Program-made: the position numbers and the translations under genes
The notes under the pieces: generated by a model
Databases searched by the model: none
Told to the model about the DNA's origin: nothing
Seen by the model: the letters and a program-made list of their open reading frames with translations, nothing else
Assembly: GCA_025504975.1 (NCBI GenBank)
Contig: JANUWI010000014.1
Location: forward strand, 682,001 to 746,000
Direction: 5' to 3'
Source of the DNA: Plenodomus lindquistii
Taxonomy: Eukaryota; Ascomycota; Dothideomycetes; Pleosporales; Leptosphaeriaceae
DNA length: 64,000 bases
In this document: positions 55,629 through 64,000 of the stretch, in pieces
Position numbering within the stretch: the stretch's first letter is position 1
Layout of the letters: each line of letters starts with the position of its first letter

Positions 55629-58575
55629 ATGGCGTGGCAGCCCCAGGACGAGCACCTGCGCCAGCTGGCGCATTGCCTGCGAGACTCGCTCAATGGCAGC
55701 GACAAGGCTGTGCGAGAAAATGCGGCTATTGTCAGTCGGCCCCCAGATATTCCCCCCAAACCTCGACGCAAGATGCTGACCTTGGCGGCCCCATAGATGC
55801 TCAAATCCGCCAGGGACTCGCCTGATATCGACAAGTACCTGGCCTATGTCCTCTCCAATAGCCAGCCTCCCTCGGCAGTCAACATGGACGCTGCACAGTA
55901 CTCCCAAGCGCGCGGTGCCGCAGCCATGATGCTCAAGAACGACGTCAAGACCGCCTACAAAACCCTGCCCGAAAGCACAAAGGAATACATACGCTCCATC
56001 ATCGTTGTCGGCCTCCAAGACCAGAGCTCTCAGATACGAGGCTACGTAGGCAATGTCATCACCGAAATCGTACGACAAGGTGGCATCATGGGGTGGCCCC
56101 AGATTCTTTCAGACCTGGTCAACATGGCTGGCACTACGGACGGTAGTGTTTCGTCCCAGGCGCAGGAGGGTGCCACAAATGCATTACTGAAGATCTGCGA
56201 AGACAATCGCAAAGCTCTCGACAAACAGTACCAAGGCCAAAAACCCCTCAACTTCCTGTTCCCAAAGCTGCTGGAGCTGACTACGAGTCCTTCTGCCCGA
56301 GTTCGTGGCGACGCACTTGCCAGCATCAACGTCTTTGTCCCGGAAAAGCCACAAGCCGTCATCTCCAACATAGACTCACTAATGCAACAACTGTTTGCTC
56401 TGGCTAGTGATCCCAGCGAGGACGTCCGGAAGCACGTCTGCCGAGCCTTTGTTCATGTTGCAGACATTGCACCCCAGGCGATAATACCACACATGGAAGG
56501 CCTCGTAGAATACATGGTCACACAGCAGCGCAACGTGAAGAATCAAGAGTTGGCTCTAGATGCAGCCGAATTCTGGCTGTGTGTTGGCGAAGATGAGAAG
56601 ATGCGCGAGCATCTTGGACCTTACCTTTCCAAAATTGTGCCTGTACTACTTTCCAGCATGGTCTACAGCGAGGATGAGATCATGAGGCTCGAGGGCGAAG
56701 AGGATGACTACGACAAGGAGGATCGGGAGGAGGATATCAAGCCTACGTTTGCATCGACAAAAGCTGGAAGACTGACCACGGGCCCGAATGGTGAAGTTGC
56801 TACGACGACCAACGGAGCTCCAGAATCCACGTTCGAAAGCATTGACGATGACCTCAGCGAGGGAGAGATCGACGACTTCGACGATGATGACGAGTTTGGC
56901 GATCCAGAAGAACAGTGGAATTTGCGCAAGTGTTCTGCAGCGGCACTCGATGTGCTTGCTTCTGTCTTCCATGAGGCGGTATTCGCAGCTACCCTTCCCT
57001 ACCTTACAGACAATCTCAACCATGCAGACTGGCCTAATAGAGAATCAGCAGTGTTGGCTCTCGGTGCCATTGCTGACGGCTGCATGGAAGTTGTCGAGCC
57101 ACATCTACCTATGCTTACACCCTATCTTATTACATTACTCCAAGATCCCAAGCCTGTTGTACGCCAAATAACTTGCTGGTCGCTCGGGCGCTACTCTGGT
57201 TGGGCCGCACACCTTGATAAGACCGGAAAAACACAATTCTTCGAGCCAGTGATGGAGGGAATACTGATGAAGATGTTGGACAAAAACAAGAAGGTTCAAG
57301 AAGCCGCAGCATCCGCCTTCGCTAACCTCGAAGAAAAAGCCAACGTTGAACTCAAGGACTACTGCGAGGTTATCGTTCGCCAATTTGTTCAGTGTTTCGC
57401 CATGTACAAGGATCGCAACATGTTCATTCTCTACGACTGCGTACAGACACTGGCGGAGCACGTTGGCTCAGCTCTTGCTCGCGACGATCTCGTTAGCACG
57501 CTCATGCCTGCGCTCCTGCAACGATGGAACAAAGTATCGGACCAGTCAAGAGAGATGTTCCCCTTGCTCGAGTGCCTGTCCTACGTAGCCACGGCGCTTG
57601 GCAGGAAGTTCGCGCAATATGCAGTTGGTATCTTTACACGATGTGTGAAGATCATCCAGCGGAATCTTGAAGAGGGTGCGATGGCAGCCGATATTGATGG
57701 ATTTGAGGCTCCCGACAAAGACTTCTTAGTCACGAGTCTTGACTTGATCAGCGCCATAATACAAGCCTTGGACATGCAAGACAGCCTACAGCTGGTTGGG
57801 ACCACGCCACATTTCTTCCAGTTATTGGCTATGTGTATGAGTGATCCGAACAACGATGTGCGACAGTCAGCCTATGCGCTCTTGGGAGACTGCGCGATAT
57901 ACGTGTTTGAACATCTACAGCCAGGTTTGCCGACAATCCTAGAAATACTGATCGCCCAACTTGAGATCGCCAAGATCCACCTCGATGGGGAAGAGACTGG
58001 CTATTCAGTCATCAACAACGCCTGCTGGTCTGTCGGAGAAATCGCAATGAGACAGAAAGAGGGCATGCAGCCATACGTCGAGAGGCTGCTTCACAAATTG
58101 GGCACGATCCTGTTCGATGAAAACGTACCGGATTCGCTCAACGAGAACGCTGCGATCGCATTGGGAAGACTGGGACTGGGCTGCTCGCAGTATCTCGCAG
58201 TACATCTGGCTCAGATTGCCCCCAATTTTATTCGTTCAATCCAAAAGGTCAGCTGGACGGACGAAAAGTGTCATGCACTTACAGGCTTCATGATGATCAT
58301 GTTAGCCAATCCTGGAGCCATGGAACAGTCCCTTCTAGAGTTCTTCAGTGAAATTTCTACTGCTGATTTGAATGTCGTGGGATCGAGTGTCGGACAGGCG
58401 TTCCGATCAACAGCAAAGCAGGTATGTCAAGCACATCAGCCCCTATCAATCATCGTGCTGACCACTCAACTAGACTATTCAAACATACAAGGGCATGATC
58501 CCCGACTTCGACGCCTTCCTCGGCAGTCTCCCCTCAGATCAGCAGGCCATGTTCCAGCAACTGTACAGTGCCTGA
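55629..58575 (+). CDS. kap104: Importin beta-2 / transportin (karyopherin KAP104)
   Basis: Three exons, 55629-55730, 55797-58421 and 58474-58575, give 942 residues, close to the usual 900-940. Exon 1 encodes MAWQPQDEHLRQLAHCLRDS; intron 1 has a weaker GTCAGT donor, while intron 2 is GTATGT...ACTAG and restores the tail PDFDAFLGSLPSDQQAMFQQ. The protein is a HEAT-repeat solenoid with transportin hallmarks: ICEDNRKALD, SSARVRGDALASINVF-like helices, WNLRKCSAAALDVLASVF, VRQITCWSLGRY, FPLLECLSYVATALG, SVINNACWSVGEIA and ENAAIALGRLGLG. The acidic H8 loop lies at residues about 332-408 (DDYDKEDREED ... DDFDDDDEFGD). Kap104 carries PY-NLS cargoes such as hnRNP-like proteins into the nucleus and releases them on RanGTP binding, aided by the H8 loop. 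Confidence 0.95.
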
Positions 58576-61500
58576 ACTACCGAACATCTGAGTTCCTATT
58601 TCGTTTCATGTGACCCGTGGCGTTGGATCAAGCGTGTATGTATCAGTTAGAGGAAGAGATGGGAATACCAAACGGGCAGGGAAAAGGAGGAGGATCACAA
58701 GGGGGCAGAGCACATGAGCATTTACGACAAATGGAGGTATGGCATCTCTAGACATTTCCCAGCGAGCGATTACTTCGTCGTTGAGACTTTGATTCTCGAC
58801 ACAACATTGCCCGGCGTTCAATTCTTTCTTCATCACCAAACTCATTGTTTGTTGATTCGCGCAGCTTCGCTGATCATTCGTAGGTAGTTTAGTAGATAGC
58901 CCTAGGTAGTTTCAAAATTCGTTCGAACGAAGAAGATTGCTCGTTACCACGATTATTTTTTCTCTGGGCGCAACTTGAACCCCCAACTCCCAAGGAGCGG
59001 TATCGTATCCAGCGTATTCGCAGACAGACTAGAGTCACGTGGCGGATGTAACTCCGCGTGTGCTGATTACATACAGTCAGCCATGATTGATGCATTTCAT
59101 TTCTTCAGGGTTCAGCGCCTTGCACATCCATGGCACACTAAGCGCTTTAGCTTCCATGCCTTCCATACTTCGTGGCAGCGTTCCAGAACGCGCGAAGATT
59201 TCATGGCGAATGCGAATACGGACTATGACGGGGGCTAGAGCTAGAGTACATATGCATGATATTTGCATGTTGGTCTCGCATCCCTGTCAGAATTCCGGCG
59301 ATCAAATAGACAGCCACTCCTTGTAGGCTCATCCTCGTCCTCGATGCTGATTTATTGAACTCTGTCCAGGATGCGAACCAACAAGTACCCTATAGGATAG
59401 CACAACCAGAGTGTCAACTCTATGCTATAAACACCGGGCATCCGAAGATGGTGCATTTTGGCGATTTGACCGAGTCGCCGCAGTCATGTCATGATAGCTT
59501 TTTTTTTTAGAGACGATGGCAATCAGTACCGGCAGTTGAATATTTGGAGGTTTTTCGTTTTCCATGGGCACTTGCGGAACGTGCTCCGGTTGATACCTAA
59601 TGGCAAGTAGCGCGTGTATTTGGCGACGGGTGCTGCAGCCGGCTACCAATGGGGTTGCGTGTCGCACGGGTACTGTACCTAAATCTAGGTGTACAGCGTC
59701 ACCTCGCAGCGTCGTCATTCATGATCAACACGCTTGGCAGCCTTGAGTTTCGGCGAGATCGAGAAGCAGATCTCTATCAGATTTGGATGCATAAGGGGGG
59801 GCGGGGGGTAAGGTCAGACCGTCGGCGATGCATCGGCATCCGCACGAACGATGGTGCGGGCGATCCGTAAGCTGTGTGCGTTGTGTGATTGGGTTGCAGC
59901 GTTGGGAAGCTGCTTCCTCTCGGCTGTTATTGCCTGGAAGTTGGTACCGTAGCCTTGTCCGCGGTGTTTGAAGTTTGTGTGCGTGGTTGGGGGGGTTGGA
60001 GTGGTGCCGAAGAGTGTGAGACATAGGGCGGATAGGTCGGCTTTTGCTGCGAGCAGTCTATTATTGTGGCGGTGGGTGACGTATTGGGCTCGAGATGTGT
60101 CTGTTTCTGAGCAAGCAATGTCTTTTGTTTTGGGGGGGGGCTCGAGATGATCACTTGGTATGTGATTACCTAGTGTAGATCAATGGGACGAAATGCTACT
60201 CAGTAAATTTGGAATATGAATACGGATACGAGTGGGCAATGTGGTAGAGTTTCGTGATATTGTTAGATGGAGAGATGATTGGCTGTACGCTCATATATTG
60301 AAGATCAGTTACCCTCGTGCGGGTTGAGTCTTGGGGCTAAGTCAAGCACACAATTGTACACATCGACAGCCAGTGGATCATCAGATAAGGAGCTGATCTT
60401 TGTGATATGATGAAATGATAACTGTCAGTGATTGTATCAAGGTGGGAAAGTATCGGAGATTAGTGATGTAACACATTGTTCGTGATGGTCTATCGTATTG
60501 AGTTGACTTTGGTGTGATGGCATATGTCGTCGATCTCTATATTGTACTGTAGGTTCCTGTAGAACTGAGGCTTCTATGTTTAACAGCTTGAGTACATTGT
60601 GTTACTATTATTCAATTACGGCACCCTGGTACCAGGGGACAATCAGTAAAACTGGCCGTGGCAGCCGTGGCTATTCACCTATCCGTCAGTATCTACACCA
60701 TACAATACCTATCATGGAATAGAGTATGGAGATGCACAGACATATGTAGTTGCTATTTTGCAATGTGTTAGTACCAAAACGGTCATAATGTGCCTGGTCC
60801 TTGTCAATAGTATGTATGCGAAGGCGAACAACGACTAGGGTGCGAATCGATAATGCAATTGCAAGCGCAACATGCATGGCCAGGCAACAGTCTGAAGATT
60901 GACGTAGAGGATTATTGACTGCGGGTTGAGCAACCAACAATGGCCACATCCGAATTCATGGCCGCTGCAAATGTTTCAGACCAGCTGGCAAATGCAAGTC
61001 GGAGTACACAATGGCTTAAGCGAATGTCGTAGTGGCCCTGATCTGACTCCACGCGATGGCCCGTAAGCTCAAAGAGGACATGTGTTTCGTGTGTAGCATG
61101 CCACACTTGCACCATGTGGAAGGTGACCGAACTACTGGATTGGCAGGGTCTGTCCCTAGAATGGCTTCTCATGGACAAGTGAGGTTTAAACTATGGAGAG
61201 ACGGCCGTATGGAGCGTCTAGAGGAGAAGGTGATGCCTCTGCTTGTTGTGCATTGCAACCCAAGTTGCTTAGCTGGAATGATTCCGCACCACGGAACGAG
61301 AATTTGGCTGGTTCAGGTACAGGAACGGCAACGACAAGAGCTTGTCCAGACGCCATGGCACCGTGCCTGACTACTTGTGGATGGCTCACAACCAGGGGGG
61401 GTACGAGTAGGTGATAGTGCGGATACAAGCACCAGAACCATGTATGGCGGCCCGTAGTAGGGTGTTCTTTTCTTGGAGGTCGCAATGAAAGCGCCGAGTG

Positions 61501-62815
61501 TGCGTGTGGTGAATGGAGAGGTCTCGAAGAGCGGTAGGGCCCAGGTGCCACAGTGCCAAACCCCAGAGCAGCATGGGTCACGCTAGTGTGTACACAGTAT
61601 GCCCATGTCGGCAGCATGCCTGCACGCTTGACATACAGCAACTCTAAGAATAGCCCGGGGGGTCCATACTAAGCCAACCTCACCCCAACCAGGTCACGGT
61701 GCCATGTGTGGCTCGCCGGACTAGCCTTCTGATACACAATTTTTCTATCGCATCACGCTGCCCTCGCGCACTCCGCGATGCCATCTAAGTTTTAGCACCT
61801 CGGCTGAAGCGATGCTGCCCACTGGCGGTCAGCGTACTGTTTCCTTTCTTAGCCCTCGTAGCTCGTGACAAAGTTTACCTTGAGCTCCACTTGGAGCTTG
61901 GAGCACGTGCAGTACCGCCATGTACATGCAATCATGGTTCACACAATTGCCAGCGGGACTTGGCCTAGCAGCGGCCGTGGACTCGGGCGGAATGGCCGTG
62001 TCGGCCATGGAGGAGGACTCGACAAACGGCCGCCACGGCTGCTGCACGAGATATTGCCAGACGACGTCCTCGATGCTACTCCAGACGAGACGCGGGGGAC
62101 ATTGGCTTTACCCAGTAGTGCAATGGCTCGCTCGCCTAACGATGCATGTCCTGGGTTCGGTATGGTAAGAGCCGCAGATGCTTGGGCACGTCTGCCACGC
62201 TGTTCGGCGCAAAGCTGGCGGCGTTGCGGTGAGGGTAGAGCCACAGTAGCATGGATAGTGAGGCCGGGCGGACAGACTACAGTGGCTAGAGGCCGTCAGC
62301 GCGTGAGCAGAGACGCTTCTTGACAAAGGACATTGCGGATCAAGTGTAGCTGAGGTCCTGGACTCGTGGGACCTGAGGAGGGCCAGAGGGCTATTTTTAC
62401 CCGCTCAGATATTGGAGGCCCCTGCTGCCGCACCGCTTAGCCATTGGCCCGCCGCCCGGCGCGACGTCAATCAGGGTGAATTGCTCGTGGCCGCCTGCAC
62501 CGCTGTCAGCACCTCCCCTCGTCCTCTGGCTGCAAACTGCACAGGCTGCACAGGCTGCGCAGGCCATGACGCCGCCGGCCACGAGCGCGGCAAATCTCTT
62601 CAGCGCCCGCCGGAGCTGACCAGCTTCGTGCTCACCCCGACTTGTTCCGCGCAGCTTCGGCCTACCCCATCGGGCATGGCCAAGCTGCCTCTTGGCCTGC
62701 GAGCCTGCGACTGGACAATGGTTGCACTGCACGGGCCGCATGTTGTTGGCGTTCACACCTCGGCTGCCGGACCACAGTGGCCGTTTTTGCGCATCGGCGC
62801 CGTCTGGGAGCTGAC

Positions 62816-62845
62816 TGTTCCCTGCACTTCCCTGCACTTCCCTGC
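62816..62845. repeat. Three tandem TTCCCTGCAC units
   Basis: Three consecutive 10-base units in a GC-rich intergenic region. Confidence 0.7.
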
Positions 62846-63703
62846 ACGCCCAAACGTCTCCGTTTCCAGGCGGATGGACAGGGGCCCGTCCGCCCCCCAG
62901 GCTCCATTACATACGGCCGGCTCGCTGCCAGATGGCTTGGGAGGCCTGTCCACACGCTGACCAGGGCGCGGGCAGGGCGGGCAGGGGTCGTCTGCTTCTC
63001 CTTGTACTGCTGGATGATGCTCCATGTCGTCCCGTCTGGCAGTCGTTCGGAAACGGCACGACCGCCTGCTCAGTCGGCTGCAGCGCCTGAGACGTGAATA
63101 CCGGGCAGAGCGTCTGTTGCCCATGGCCCTGAACATATGTCCATGTACCGTGTACACAGTCGACAGCGCCGTCTCAACCCCCACAAGAGTTACACTGGGG
63201 GGCTAATGTAATGTCCATGTCATACGAGCGTGAGCCAGCCGGTCCCATCTGTGAATCACCAACTGGGTTGCTGTAGCTCCCGCACGCTTCGCTGCCCTCC
63301 CTGCTAGCCCCTCCGTTACGTGGTCTGTCCGCTGCTACCCAAGTTCCCCTTCTTTTCTGCTGTGGCGTCACTGCTATTTGCGTGGCCGCTACCATCTACC
63401 TAGCCGTGGTAGGACCCGTCCTTGACATCTGTAGTCTCTGGGACCGGAGCACAGTCACCCTGCGCGTCTGCTCCCATGCCACCCAAGTTCCTCTTCAGCC
63501 TGTCTACCCTCTAGTCCCAAAGCCTTGTCCGAATCCTGCATGGTCATTCTGCAGGGGGCACATTGCAGACAGTCTTGACTGCTTTCGATGCTACCTTGTT
63601 CTGTCATACCTGGCTGCCTATACCCGGGAGCTCGTTGGTCCTGGCTCCATACCTAATCGTCCAGCCCTAGGTCTGTTACGCTCATTCCATCAACGAGCTG
63701 CGG

Positions 63704-63710
63704 TATATAT
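63704..63710 (+). promoter_or_regulatory. TATA-like box before the right-edge gene
   Basis: TATATAT 268 bases upstream of the ATG at 63978, followed by a C-rich leader-like sequence. Confidence 0.3.
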
Positions 63711-63977
63711 CACCAAACACCCATCGTCAGCCTCCAGCACACCACCCTGTCCACCTTGGTCCCCGGTTTCGACCCAATTACCCTCGCTTTACCAACCGCC
63801 CGCTACATCTACCGCCCGCACTTACTCAGCCCCTCGCCTACCCACCTACTCCGCCCAGCCTAGTGTCCACAAAATCGAATTGACTTCCATTTACTACGCA
63901 CAAACACTGAGACCACCAGCGGCGCAATTGGCTACACTGCCTACTTTTGCTAAAACTCCTCTTTTCGATCCTACCAA

Positions 63978-64000
63978 ATGGCTGGTCCCGGTGGAGGTCC
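63978..64000 (+). CDS. Probable start of a gene cut by the right edge
   Basis: CAAATGGC gives a good start context after a C-rich, ATG-poor stretch typical of a fungal 5' leader. Only MAGPGGGP can be read, so the product is unknown. The assignment rests on context, not on protein content. Confidence 0.4.

Larger units (their letters stand above)
58576..63977. other. 5.4-kb region without a recognised gene
   Basis: Frames up to about 180 codons occur in the GC-rich part (61.9-63.2 kb), but they overlap on both strands, lack domains and follow composition. Short direct repeats occur at 62536-62560 (CAGGCTGCA-type) and 62816-62845 (TTCCCTGCAC, three units). From about 63.6 kb the plus strand is C-rich, like a leader, and leads to the start at 63978. 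The region may be a long promoter or hold a non-coding transcript. Confidence 0.35.

Noticed and set aside
55023..56078. 351-codon minus-strand frame over the KAP104 start
   Set aside because: It overlaps KAP104 exons and has no domain; KAP104 is certain.
60610..60640. Palindrome around CCCTGGTACCAGGG near 60.6 kb
   Set aside because: A short perfect palindrome alone is expected by chance in 64 kb and has no associated feature.
62397..63184. Overlapping frames of 97-182 codons in the GC-rich right part
   Set aside because: They occur on both strands over the same bases, with no domains, signal peptides or splice support.
1..64000. tRNA, rRNA, CRISPR, riboswitch, integron or secondary-metabolite cluster
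   Set aside because: I looked for tRNA A/B boxes, regular spacers and PKS/NRPS/terpene signatures by eye and found none; a covariance-model scan would be decisive for tRNAs.

Overview
The window reads as nuclear DNA of a filamentous ascomycete (Pezizomycotina, probably a Dothideomycete; the class is an inference). Genes are single transcription units on both strands. Most introns are 42-66 bases with GTRNGY donors, CTAAC/CTGAC branch sites and YAG acceptors. The set of families is typically fungal: an RNAi-type RNA-dependent RNA polymerase, the sphingolipid hydroxylase SUR2, a Dal5-type permease, an SSH4-type Rsp5 adaptor, and F-box and LPxEL proteins. I saw no tRNA, rRNA, CRISPR array, secondary-metabolite core gene or intact transposase. 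Exon boundaries were derived by hand from splice motifs and reading frame, and every spliced model closes in frame.

Left part (1-16.3 kb): start of a truncated membrane protein (-), SWC5 of the SWR1 chromatin complex (+), a six-exon cellular RdRP of about 1496 residues (-), four-exon TCTP (-) divergent from SUR2 (+), an unrecognised 572-residue protein (+), and a C2H2 zinc-finger regulator with a 5'-UTR intron (-).

Gene-poor stretch (16.3-23.4 kb): no recognisable gene in about 7 kb upstream of the C2H2 regulator. It holds a pyrimidine-rich tract near 21.1-21.4 kb, a 231-bp element with perfect 31-bp terminal inverted repeats (MITE-like), and one weak candidate for a small secreted protein.

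Middle (23.4-36.3 kb): an Arg/Ser-rich protein (-), a five-exon 1247-residue protein with repeated Ala/Gly zipper blocks and a charged coiled coil (+), F-box paralogue A (-) with a reading-frame break, LSM7 (-), and a protein with an internal Zn-cysteine cluster (+).

Accessory-looking block (37.9-44 kb): F-box paralogue B (+, stop plus frame break), F-box paralogue C (+, intact), a protein with three tandem helix-turn-helix-like units (-), and a membrane-anchored LPxEL-type protein (+). A and B break by +1 at the same aligned position, which is the most unusual signal I found.

Right part (44-64 kb): a cupin with a 23-base micro-exon (-), a ubiquitin C-terminal hydrolase (+), a 97-residue protein of unknown role (-), a Dal5-type transporter (-), SSH4/EAR1 (-), KAP104/transportin (+), then 5.4 kb without a recognised gene leading to the first codons of another gene at the right edge.
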